From an uncultured Fusibacter sp. (GTDB lineage: Bacteria > Bacillota > Clostridia > Peptostreptococcales > Acidaminobacteraceae): DNA of 12,086 bases. Shown piece after piece: positions 1 through 6,829 of this stretch (within the stretch, counting starts at the first letter, position 1; the number at the start of each line of letters is the position of its first letter). Under the pieces are notes generated by a model that was not told the DNA's origin, did no database searches, and was given only the letters and a program-made list of their open reading frames with translations. The stretch is taken from the NCBI GenBank assembly GCA_937958285.1, contig CALFXQ010000415.1, positions 1 to 12,086 of the forward strand, read 5' to 3'. Made by a program: the position numbers and the translations under genes.

Positions 1-37
1 TAGACTACTGAGAGTTTGCAGCTTATTATGAACCCAC

Positions 38-67
38 AAAAAACATAGAGTCTCGTGAGAGACTCTA
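38..67 (-). terminator. Rho-independent terminator of the kinase operon
   Basis: Read on the minus strand, a perfect 9-bp stem (plus-strand arms 46-54 and 59-67, four-base loop 55-58) is followed after three bases by six T residues (plus-strand A run 38-43). The stop codon of the downstream kinase (65-67) lies inside the stem, so the gene ends within its own terminator. A short T run (69-72) also follows the hairpin on the plus strand, so it may work weakly in that direction too. Confidence 0.85.
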
Positions 68-2740
68 ATTTTGTATCATCGCAAGCATTTTTTTATAGTC
101 TATCGGTTTGGACAAATACGCATCCATACCGGCCTCAAGGCACTTTTCTTCGTCTCCGACCATGGCATTTGCCGTCATGGCTATAATTTTTACAGAACGT
201 CCCCCTGGGAGGTTTCGAATATTGCGGGTGCTTTCGTAGCCGTCCATAATAGGCATTTGACAGTCCATGAAGACCGCAGCATAGCTGCCGGTCTTTACTT
301 TTTCGTAAGCCTCTAAACCGTCAGAAGCGATTTCACACTTTATCCCTTTGCCTTCTAATACTTTTCTGACAACTAATTGATTAACTAGATTATCGTCGAC
401 AATTAAGACGGGCCGATTGGTTGGCGTGATGATATGGGTCTCTTTAGAGACTTCAACTTTTTCGGATTGGTCTAGCTGTATTGGAATGAGTAGGGTAAAG
501 GTAGTGCCATGACCTTCTTCGGAGACTACACTTATGGTGCCACCCATAGCATCGACAATTTGTTTGGTGATGGATAAACCAAGGCCAGTACCGCCATATT
601 TTCGGGTATTTGTCACATCTGCCTGGCTAAAGGGGGTGAATAGATTGGGTATAAAACCTTTTTTGATTCCAATCCCTTGATCTGCGACTTCGATTCGCGC
701 AATCGGCTTATTCATTGACTCAGTATCTAGTTGCAATGCCACCTGGACAACACCTTTATTTGTAAATTTGATGGCATTGTGGAGTAAATTGTATAAGACT
801 TGCTTAAGTCTCTCGCCATCGCCAATTACGCTTATGGGAAATAGTGGATCAATTTTAGTAAGGAGTGTAATATCTTTTCGTCGGGCTTCAAAGAGGTGAA
901 GGGCAGCGGCTTCCTCAATGGTCTCTATTATGTTGTAGGGTTCACTAGTAATGCTAAATCTGCCGGATTCAATCTTAGATAGGTCTAAGATATCGTTGAT
1001 AATTCTAAGTAGACCCTTTGAGACGGTTTCCATATCACTTAAATAGCCTTTTAGTTCGGGGTCATCGACGTTCTCTTTTAAGAGTTCTAAGTAGCCAAAT
1101 ATGCCATTCATTGGCGTGCGAATTTCGTGGGACATATTGGCCAAGAATTGTCCTTTTGCGAGACTAGAGGCCTGCGCGGCTTCCCTAGAATCCATTAATG
1201 CCTTCTCAAAAAGGTATTTTTTATGGGTTTCGTAGAAAATGTTCGTGACAATAGAGAGGAAATGCGCTTCTAAAGTGGTGCGATTCTCGTTGCTTTCTTT
1301 TGGATAGAGCAAAAGCGCGCCAATAATCTGATTGTCTGCCTTCATTACTTGGATATCTACTTGCTCTCCGCAGACATCGACTGAATGATTGGGTGGATTG
1401 TGATTGTCTGTAAGCATATTAAAAATTTGAGCGTTTAGATTAGGACAAGGATGGTCTTCAGTAAGCCACACGGCATAGCTCTTCCACCTATCGGGACTAG
1501 ACTCAGAGTCATCGGATAACAAAAGTTGAGCGCCATGTAAATTAAAACTTGTCGAAAGTCCAGAAAGAGCTTCTCGATATCTCGATTCAGCATTTTCGAT
1601 TTCTAAAGATAGCAGAATAGATGACATTTCAGAGATGCGCTGCTCGAGTAATAGTTGATAATCTAAGATACGTTGATTAGACTCCAATGCATCTATATAG
1701 GCATTAATTTCTTCTTCTCGAGATTCGACTTCCGAAACCATTTGTTGAAAGGAAGTCGAGAGTTCATCGAACTCTGCATATGGATGAGAGGTTCTAAGTA
1801 AATCAAATTTGCCCTGAGATACACTTTTGCTCATTTCGACAATGCTCTGGAGCGAGGCGTTGAATTTTCTTAAAAAACGCGATAGATTGATGCCTACCAA
1901 GATAAAAATCAACAATGTCGCGCCTATCGAGACGATTAGCGTCCACATAATCGGCCCATAAATTTGTGACAAAGGTCTGTAGATTAAAAGGTGCCATTTA
2001 GTGTTTTCAATGGGTTCGTATTGAAGGATATAGGGCTTATTGTCAACAAATGTGATTGTGTTATTTTTGAAGGTGTTCTCGCGCAGTAATTTGGCATTTT
2101 TATCAACTGCTCGCTGAAAAACCAAAGCGGAATTGTTGTGAAAGACGTACATACCCTTATCGTCTATAATGGCCAAGTTCCCACCTGAAGGTGCTAACTT
2201 TTTAAATGCAGATTCTAAATGACTTAAATCGAGGTAGCCGACTAAAATCAAATCTTGAGTGATGCGACTAAACACAGAAAGGGTTGGGGTGTTTGTAACC
2301 GTGTCAATAAAGGTGTCGCCATAAATGAGTTCATTGTCAGTTAGGAGCTTAAACGGATCGGCGCCGCTTAAATCCAGCCCGATTCGATCTGAAATAGCGG
2401 GATAGGTGGCGGTGATTTTTCCAGAAGCGTCTAGAAGTTCAACACGCTTTAAATAGTTAAACTGGCTGACAATTAAGTTTATGCGCACACTGCTGTCTTG
2501 ATCTGGTGTAGGATTAATAAGAGCGTTACCAATTAGCTCAAGTTCGGACCGTGGATGAAATAGAAAATGTTCAGCTTGCTCATTAAGTGCCAAGAGCAAT
2601 TGGTGATTGGCTTCTGTAATAATACTTCGATTGCTTTGATAAGTTACATAGGTTGAAAAGGACAGGGTGATGATTAGCATAAGCGCCATATAAATTACAT
2701 TTCGCTGGAGTAGCTCCCTTTGGAAGTATCTTATCTTCAT
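65..2740 (-). CDS. Membrane-bound hybrid sensor histidine kinase (second gene of operon)
   Basis: Predicted 891-residue sensor kinase that autophosphorylates on histidine and passes the phosphate to its own receiver domain. Visible parts in order: membrane segment about 15-35; extracytoplasmic sensor region about 36-262, probably Cache-like; second membrane segment about 264-286; HAMP-like linker about 287-340; coiled coil about 340-385; a possible GAF-like region about 390-505; dimerisation/phosphoacceptor domain with H538 in SHEIRTP; ATPase domain with N655, DQGIG (687-691) and GGTGLGL (716-722); receiver with D782, D783, phosphoacceptor D826 and K878. No HPt domain follows. The ATG (2738-2740) overlaps the TGA of the upstream kinase as ATGA, and an AAAGGA site precedes it, so translational coupling is likely. 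The signal sensed and the downstream partner cannot be told from sequence. Confidence 0.93.
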   Translation of the reverse strand: MKIRYFQRELLQRNVIYMALMLIITLSFSTYVTYQSNRSIITEANHQLLLALNEQAEHFLFHPRSELELIGNALINPTPDQDSSVRINLIVSQFNYLKRVELLDASGKITATYPAISDRIGLDLSGADPFKLLTDNELIYGDTFIDTVTNTPTLSVFSRITQDLILVGYLDLSHLESAFKKLAPSGGNLAIIDDKGMYVFHNNSALVFQRAVDKNAKLLRENTFKNNTITFVDNKPYILQYEPIENTKWHLLIYRPLSQIYGPIMWTLIVSIGATLLIFILVGINLSRFLRKFNASLQSIVEMSKSVSQGKFDLLRTSHPYAEFDELSTSFQQMVSEVESREEEINAYIDALESNQRILDYQLLLEQRISEMSSILLSLEIENAESRYREALSGLSTSFNLHGAQLLLSDDSESSPDRWKSYAVWLTEDHPCPNLNAQIFNMLTDNHNPPNHSVDVCGEQVDIQVMKADNQIIGALLLYPKESNENRTTLEAHFLSIVTNIFYETHKKYLFEKALMDSREAAQASSLAKGQFLANMSHEIRTPMNGIFGYLELLKENVDDPELKGYLSDMETVSKGLLRIINDILDLSKIESGRFSITSEPYNIIETIEEAAALHLFEARRKDITLLTKIDPLFPISVIGDGERLKQVLYNLLHNAIKFTNKGVVQVALQLDTESMNKPIARIEVADQGIGIKKGFIPNLFTPFSQADVTNTRKYGGTGLGLSITKQIVDAMGGTISVVSEEGHGTTFTLLIPIQLDQSEKVEVSKETHIITPTNRPVLIVDDNLVNQLVVRKVLEGKGIKCEIASDGLEAYEKVKTGSYAAVFMDCQMPIMDGYESTRNIRNLPGGRSVKIIAMTANAMVGDEEKCLEAGMDAYLSKPIDYKKMLAMIQN

Positions 2741-5106
2741 ATATTGTCCTTTGGATTTTGTCTGATTGAAGATGTTAAAGCCACAGTTTCTAGAACGATG
2801 CGTTTGAATTGAGCAATATTTAATGGCTTCTGTATATAGTCATCCATTCCTGCAACTAAGCACTTTTCTCGATCGCCATCCATTGCGTAAGCCGTCATGG
2901 CAATAATTCTCGTGTTCTTATTAATACTATCGGATAGTCGTAATCGTCGAGTTGCCTCAAAACCATCGAGTACAGGCATTTGACAATCCATAAAAATCAA
3001 ATCATATTTTTTGGATTGACATTGTGCTAATGCAATTTCACCATTAGTGGCAATATCGCAATTAACCCCCATCTTGTTGAGTAAACTCATTACGAGAACA
3101 TAGTTGACTTCGTTATCTTCAACGAGCAGAACCCTCAAATCCCCATAGGCGTTGGCGCTTATAGAATCGCTTTCTGCAGTGCCATCAGCTGTCAATTTAC
3201 TATCGCTATATGCACTTTTTAATGGGATGGCAAAGGAAAACTGAGTTCCAACACCGAGTTCACTAGCGACGTCAATGGTACCATCCATTGCCTCAATATA
3301 GGCTTTACATAGCGTAAGACCCAGACCTGTTCCACCGTATTTTCTAGTCGAGGAAGAATCTGCTTGTGTAAAGGGCTTAAATAGTTTAGCCAGAGTTGCT
3401 TGGGTCATGCCAATGCCCGTATCTTTAACTGTAAAGCGAATCAACTGTTGGCTATTTTTGCTTAACTCTACAGAAACGTCAACGAGGATTTCGCCTGTGT
3501 TGGTAAATTTTAGCGCATTGCCGATTAAGTTTATGAGGACTTGCTTGAGTTTTGTGGGATCTCCAATGCAAAAATGGGGAACATCGTGCTGCACAGTTTT
3601 GTTAAGTAAAATACCTTTCTCTTTTGATTTTGGAGTAAATGTTAAAAGAACACTGTCGATGGCATCGCTCAAGTCAAAGGCAATTTGCTCTAATTCAATT
3701 ACGCCAGCTTCGATCTTTGAAACGTCTAGAATATCGTTAATAACATCTAGTAATGTTTCGGCGGAAGATTGCATAATTTTGATATATTCGCGCTGTTCAC
3801 TATTTAGTGGGGTTTGCTCAAACAGATTGAGAAATCCTAAAACGCCATTCATAGGCGTTCTAATTTCGTGGGACATGTTTGCCAAAAATTGACCTTTTGA
3901 AACATTGGCGGCTTCTGCTTCTAATCTTGCTCGATCGAGCTCGTGCTTAGCGCTTAAAACAGTTTCAATTTGATGGGACATTGCATCTGCCATTTTATTA
4001 AAATTCGTTGCAAGTGTTCCAATCTCACTTTTCTCCTGAATATCAATTCGATAGCATAAATCGCCATCACCTAATCGTTGCGTGCCCACGGTTAACTTTT
4101 TAATATTTCTAAAACTGACATCTATTCCAATGCGAATCAAAAAATATCCAATAATTAACAGCGTCAGACTGAGCAAAATGATATAAATGTATATCTGTTC
4201 AAATCCCTTCATGACTTCAACTACATCAATTTTAGTTATGATATACCAATTTTTAGATTCGAAGGATAGCTTTGAAAATGCAAAGAAAACTTGGGTTCCA
4301 AATACATCATTAGGTATGGATGGAGAATTGGAAGACAGCATTTCTTGTAGATTTTGAATATACAATTGATCTGTAGATCGCCTAGCGGTATTTAGAAGAG
4401 GTGAGTCTTTAGCATCGCCAGATAACAATAAGATTTCTCCGGTTTTGCCCAGCCCTTCGTAATCCTCAAGGATGGTCATCAATCTTGTAAGTGATAGTTC
4501 AACTCTAACAACGCCAATGGTTTCGGTATTTTGTGTACCTGGGTTTGCCAAAGGCATTGAAATGGTATAATGCGACTGTTCGTCTGTATCTCTATGAAAT
4601 TCACCTTGGTAAGGTGCTGTGAGCGCATTAGAGAAACTTACATTTTGAGAATCATCTTTTCCGATTGCAGTTTTATCAGTCGATGCGACAATAGTGCCAT
4701 CTGAGCTAATAATATCGATGGCTCTGATGGCTAATACTGATTTTTTAGCATCTTCGATAATATTTAATATCATTTTGCGGTTCTGCTCAGCGTTATCGAG
4801 GTTTTTACTAAATTCAACTAAACTAACGCGCATCTGGGTTCTCGATGCAATCAAGCTAACACGTTCATGGTCTTGTTCAATAAGATTGACCACTTGCTCA
4901 GATTTCGACTTTGCGAGTGCAAGTAATTGAGATTGAAATAGATCCCTGAGAACAACTTGCCCCATTCCGTGAAATACAAAAATTAAGGTTGCAGCAAGTA
5001 GAATAACGGTTATCACATAAACCGACAAAAGCTTAGAGCGTGTTGAAGCCTTGCTCAATAATCGATGGACCGTAGTAAATGATGATTCTGACTCATTTCT
5101 CGCCAT
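2737..5106 (-). CDS. Membrane-bound hybrid sensor histidine kinase (first gene of operon)
   Basis: Predicted 789-residue hybrid kinase with the same plan as its neighbour: membrane segment about 26-47; extracytoplasmic sensor about 50-300, probably dCache-type; second membrane segment about 304-325; HAMP about 326-380; phosphoacceptor H413 in SHEIRTP; ATPase domain with N530, DTGIG (562-566) and GGTGLGL (591-597); receiver with E663, D664, phosphoacceptor D707 and K760. There is no GAF-like insert and no HPt domain. The frame stays open upstream to an ATG at 5257-5259, but I chose the ATG at 5104-5106 (MARNESE) because AGAAAGG lies 8 bases before it. The 51 extra residues from the upstream ATG are Arg/Cys-rich, unlike a kinase N-terminus, and have no ribosome binding site. 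The two kinases look like diverged paralogues. Confidence 0.92.
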   Translation of the reverse strand: MARNESESSFTTVHRLLSKASTRSKLLSVYVITVILLAATLIFVFHGMGQVVLRDLFQSQLLALAKSKSEQVVNLIEQDHERVSLIASRTQMRVSLVEFSKNLDNAEQNRKMILNIIEDAKKSVLAIRAIDIISSDGTIVASTDKTAIGKDDSQNVSFSNALTAPYQGEFHRDTDEQSHYTISMPLANPGTQNTETIGVVRVELSLTRLMTILEDYEGLGKTGEILLLSGDAKDSPLLNTARRSTDQLYIQNLQEMLSSNSPSIPNDVFGTQVFFAFSKLSFESKNWYIITKIDVVEVMKGFEQIYIYIILLSLTLLIIGYFLIRIGIDVSFRNIKKLTVGTQRLGDGDLCYRIDIQEKSEIGTLATNFNKMADAMSHQIETVLSAKHELDRARLEAEAANVSKGQFLANMSHEIRTPMNGVLGFLNLFEQTPLNSEQREYIKIMQSSAETLLDVINDILDVSKIEAGVIELEQIAFDLSDAIDSVLLTFTPKSKEKGILLNKTVQHDVPHFCIGDPTKLKQVLINLIGNALKFTNTGEILVDVSVELSKNSQQLIRFTVKDTGIGMTQATLAKLFKPFTQADSSSTRKYGGTGLGLTLCKAYIEAMDGTIDVASELGVGTQFSFAIPLKSAYSDSKLTADGTAESDSISANAYGDLRVLLVEDNEVNYVLVMSLLNKMGVNCDIATNGEIALAQCQSKKYDLIFMDCQMPVLDGFEATRRLRLSDSINKNTRIIAMTAYAMDGDREKCLVAGMDDYIQKPLNIAQFKRIVLETVALTSSIRQNPKDNI

Positions 5107-5252
5107 TTGGAAGACCTTTCTTATGTTACAACGCCTTTTCAACCTAGCTAAATAGTGGTTTTGCCTATTTGATGAATACCCAATCGCCATAGTGAATAAA
5201 CACTTGTGGACCAGAGGCTTGAAACAGAGGGTGGCACCTTTAATCCCTACTA
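5107..5252. other. Kinase-operon leader, no gene
   Basis: Upstream region of the minus-strand kinase operon. Its promoter must lie here or just beyond, but I see no convincing -35/-10 pair on the minus strand. The AGAAAGG ribosome binding site is at 5115-5121. One minor hairpin is present (AAATAG at 5150-5155 with CTATTT at 5165-5170). A second can be drawn around 5180-5208. Neither has a T run. On the plus strand it is simply upstream of the thiT promoter. Confidence 0.5.
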
Positions 5253-5281
5253 TTGACATCGGAATTAAAGCGTGTTAAAGT
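5253..5281 (+). promoter_or_regulatory. Sigma-A-type promoter of thiT-tpx
   Basis: A perfect TTGACA (5253-5258), a 17-base spacer and TAAAGT (5276-5281, four of six matches to TATAAT). Transcription would start about 5288-5290, roughly a dozen bases before the TPP aptamer, as expected for a riboswitch promoter. Confidence 0.75.
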
Positions 5282-5298
5282 AATAACAGTTGAATATA

Positions 5299-5379
5299 AG
5301 CACTAGGGGTGCCTTCATTGGCTGAGAGCATTAGCAACCCTCGAACCTGATCTGGGTGATACCAGCGTAGGAAAGTGAG
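5299..5379 (+). promoter_or_regulatory. TPP riboswitch (THI element) aptamer
   Basis: The conserved THI-box blocks are present in order: AGGGGTGCC (5305-5313), GGCTGAGA (5320-5327), ACCCT then GAACCTGATCTGGGT (5337-5356), and ATACCAGCGTAGGAAAGTG (5360-5377, with GGAAAG where GGGAAG is usual). P1 can form between CACT (5301-5304) and AGTG (5374-5377). It sits between a consensus promoter and a thiamin transporter gene. High TPP should switch thiT off. Confidence 0.96.
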
Positions 5380-5391
5380 ATCGATCCCCCT

Positions 5392-5418
5392 GGTGCCTGT
5401 AATCTACAAGCGCTTTTT
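5392..5418 (+). terminator. Possible TPP-controlled terminator
   Basis: The arms GGTGC (5392-5396) and GCGCT (5410-5414) pair with two G-U pairs. After a C-A mismatch, TGTA (5398-5401) pairs with TACA (5405-5408) around a three-base loop. A T run (5414-5418, then GTTT) follows. The hairpin is weak for a terminator, but its place just after the aptamer suits one. Confidence 0.4.
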
Positions 5419-5432
5419 GTTTAACTATCACT

Positions 5433-5438
5433 AGGAGG
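5433..5438 (+). promoter_or_regulatory. Ribosome binding site that decides the thiT start
   Basis: AGGAGG ends immediately before an ATG at 5439 and 6 bases before a second in-frame ATG at 5445. Only the second has workable spacing. Confidence 0.8.
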
Positions 5439-5444
5439 ATGAAT

Positions 5445-5987
5445 ATGAAACAGCAACATTATACGCGCATGCTTATCGAAGGCGGCGTCATGATTGGATT
5501 GGCTTATGTACTGAACCTAATCAAAATTTGGGATATGCCGCAAGGTGGCTCTGTCACAGCTGGAAGCATGATTCCAATATTGATTTTTTCTTATCGCTGG
5601 GGTTTAAAATCAGGAATTTTAGCGGGAACGGTCTTCGGACTTATGCAACTCTTTTTAGGTGGTTATGTCGCAACACCGATACAAGCAGCACTCGATTACC
5701 CAATCGCATTTGGTCTTCTAGGCCTTGCAGGTCTCTTTGCTCGCGATCGTGAAATCACATTTATTGGTGCGTTTTCGGGTATCGGCCTAGCGTTGGTCGC
5801 CCGTACAATAGCACATGTAGTATCCGGCGTTGTGTTTTTTGCAGAATACGCACCCGAAGGTATGAATCCTCTTGTTTATTCTGCGGTTTACAATGGTAGT
5901 TATATGGGTGTAGAGGCAATTATCTCTTTGGTCGTGCTATATAGCTTGGCAAAATCCATCAAGAGTCAAATCGCCCTACAATATTAA
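5445..5987 (+). CDS. thiT: Thiamin ECF transporter substrate-binding (S) component
   Basis: Integral membrane protein of 180 residues that binds thiamin and, with the shared ECF module (EcfA, EcfA', EcfT, not in this window), imports it. The protein is almost wholly hydrophobic with about six membrane segments and matches the ThiT/YuaJ family in length and pattern. Family features include the IPILIFSYRWGLKSG stretch (43-57), PIQAALDYPIAF (78-89) and HVVSGVVFF (124-132), then NPLVYSAVYNGSYM (141-154). From memory of the family, H124, Y145 and N150 correspond to thiamin-contacting residues, and D84 stands where some members have Glu. The TPP riboswitch directly upstream independently supports the assignment. 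The start is the ATG 6 bases after AGGAGG. It is followed after 29 bases by tpx, probably on the same transcript. Confidence 0.95.
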   Translation: MKQQHYTRMLIEGGVMIGLAYVLNLIKIWDMPQGGSVTAGSMIPILIFSYRWGLKSGILAGTVFGLMQLFLGGYVATPIQAALDYPIAFGLLGLAGLFARDREITFIGAFSGIGLALVARTIAHVVSGVVFFAEYAPEGMNPLVYSAVYNGSYMGVEAIISLVVLYSLAKSIKSQIALQY

Positions 5988-6005
5988 ACCACATAGATGG
6001 TTTTT

Positions 6006-6011
6006 AGGAGG
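6006..6011 (+). promoter_or_regulatory. Ribosome binding site of tpx
   Basis: A consensus AGGAGG lies 5 bases before the ATG at 6017. With no promoter visible in the 29-base gap, tpx is probably translated from the thiT transcript with its own strong site. Confidence 0.8.
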
Positions 6012-6016
6012 ATGTT

Positions 6017-6526
6017 ATGGCACAGAATATTACTTTTGCAGGAAATCCAGTAGTCATTGGCGGTCAAGAAACAGTGGTTGGCCAGGTTGCTCCAAATTTC
6101 ACAGCGGTTAAACAGGATTTGTCACCATACGATTTTTATGCAGCGACTGAAGGGAAAATCGCAGTGATTAGCGTGGCGCCCTCTATCGACACTGGTGTTT
6201 GCGCGTTGCAGACCATTCGCTTCAACGAAGAAGCTGCTAAGTTAAAAGACCATGTACAAATTGTTACACTCACAGTAGACCTGCCATTTGCTCAAAAGCG
6301 CTACTGCGCAGCTGAGGGCATTTCAAATATCGATGTGGTCTCCGATCACCGCACCCTTGATTTTGGCCAAAATTATGGCTTTATTCTCGAAGGTTTGCGC
6401 CTCTTAACAAGAGGGATTGTGATTGTCGATAAAGACAAGCAAGTTAAATATGTAGAGTACGTGTCTGAAGTCACGCATCACCCAGACTACGACCAGGCTC
6501 TTGCTGCAATTCAATCACTTATCTAG
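6017..6526 (+). CDS. tpx: Thiol peroxidase (atypical 2-Cys peroxiredoxin, Tpx family)
   Basis: Cytoplasmic enzyme of 169 residues, the normal Tpx length, that reduces hydrogen peroxide and organic peroxides using thioredoxin. The peroxidatic cysteine is C62 in PSIDTGVC (55-62); T59 and the nearby P55 complete the active-site pattern. The resolving cysteine is C97 in DLPFAQKRYC (88-97), the signature that separates Tpx from other peroxiredoxins. The conserved arginine is probably the one in LLTRGIVIVD. Other family landmarks, such as VVSDHR and the GKIAVISVAPS strand, are present. G60 stands where many members have proline. It lies 29 bases after thiT with its own AGGAGG and no visible promoter, so it is likely co-transcribed with the thiamin transporter, an unusual pairing. 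No convincing terminator follows before the ribU promoter. Confidence 0.96.
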   Translation: MAQNITFAGNPVVIGGQETVVGQVAPNFTAVKQDLSPYDFYAATEGKIAVISVAPSIDTGVCALQTIRFNEEAAKLKDHVQIVTLTVDLPFAQKRYCAAEGISNIDVVSDHRTLDFGQNYGFILEGLRLLTRGIVIVDKDKQVKYVEYVSEVTHHPDYDQALAAIQSLI

Positions 6527-6561
6527 TTTAAGTAGATGTTTATAAGATGTGAAGAAGGTTC

Positions 6562-6590
6562 TTGACAAGTACACTTCTAATTGTTAAGCT
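6562..6590 (+). promoter_or_regulatory. Promoter of ribU
   Basis: A perfect TTGACA (6562-6567), a 17-base spacer and TAAGCT (6585-6590). The -10 is poor, three of six, but is preceded by TG at 6582-6583, giving an extended -10 (TGTTAAGCT). The start point would be near 6597, about a dozen bases before the FMN aptamer. Confidence 0.6.
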
Positions 6591-6608
6591 AATGTCAATT
6601 GGATAACA

Positions 6609-6718
6609 GTTTCTTCAGGGCGGGGTGTAAGTCCCCACCGGCGGTAAAGCCCGCGAACCGAAAGGTTGATCTGGTTAGATTCCAGAGCCGACAGTTATAG
6701 TCTGGATGGGAGAAGAAC
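6609..6718 (+). promoter_or_regulatory. FMN riboswitch (RFN element) aptamer
   Basis: All RFN blocks are present: AGGGCGGGGTGTAAGTCCCC (6617-6636), ACCGGCGG followed by CCCGCGA, then ATCTGGTTAGATTCCAGAGC, GCCGACAGTTATAGTCTGGA (6687-6706) and GGGAGAAG (6708-6715). P1 forms from GTTTCTTC (6609-6616) and GAAGAAC (6712-6718) with one bulged T. The P3 loop is short. It lies between a promoter and a riboflavin transporter gene, and FMN should repress ribU. Confidence 0.97.
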
Positions 6719-6740
6719 ACATTGAACCGTGTCTAACCAT

Positions 6741-6775
6741 GCCCTGATTCCGTTTTGGAGTCAGGGCTTTTATTT
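6741..6775 (+). terminator. FMN-controlled intrinsic terminator
   Basis: An 11-bp stem with one G-U pair (GCCCTGATTCC 6741-6751 with GGAGTCAGGGC 6757-6767) around the loop GTTTT, followed by TTTTATTT. The left arm GCCCTGA is also complementary to TCAGGGC at 6615-6621, at the 5' edge of the aptamer, which would make an antiterminator when FMN is absent. Confidence 0.88.
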
Positions 6776-6829
6776 CCCCAAAGAATTGTTTCCTCTCTAA
6801 AACTTATACCTACTAAAGAGGAGATGCGC
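6776..6829 (+). promoter_or_regulatory. ribU leader end and ribosome binding site
   Basis: GAGGAG (6818-6823) lies 6 bases before the ATG at 6830 and touches the in-frame ATG at 6824, so 6830 is the workable start. TCCTCT (6791-6796) is the exact complement of AGAGGA (6817-6822), so the site could be masked in a hairpin with a 20-base loop. Confidence 0.6.

Larger units (their letters stand above)
5387..5438 (+). promoter_or_regulatory. Expression platform of the TPP riboswitch
   Basis: CCCCTGGTG (5387-5395) is complementary, with one G-U pair, to CACTAGGGG (5301-5309), which contains the P1 5' strand. It can also pair with CACTAGGAGG (5429-5438, one A-C mismatch), which contains the Shine-Dalgarno sequence. 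A third structure, a hairpin 5392-5414 followed by five T residues, overlaps the same bases. TPP binding would lock CACT into P1, free CCCCTGGTG, and so favour SD masking, termination or both. The pairings are visible; the mechanism is inference. Confidence 0.6.

Noticed and set aside
3407..3892. Long plus-strand open frame opposite the first kinase
   Set aside because: It lies wholly antisense to conserved kinase motifs, has no ribosome binding site I trust, and its composition mirrors the kinase codons.
5228..5238. AGGGTGGCACC, matching the first part of the T-box core on the plus strand
   Set aside because: The following bases are TTTAAT rather than the usual GCG, there is no terminator after it, no Stem I or AGTA/specifier features before it, and the thiT promoter starts just downstream.
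5986..6005. Hairpin AAACCA/TGGTTT with T run between thiT and tpx
   Set aside because: The stem is only six bp and AT-rich, too weak for a confident terminator, so I treat thiT and tpx as one transcript.
6521..6537. ATCTA/TAGAT hairpin after tpx as a terminator
   Set aside because: Five AT-rich pairs and no real T run.
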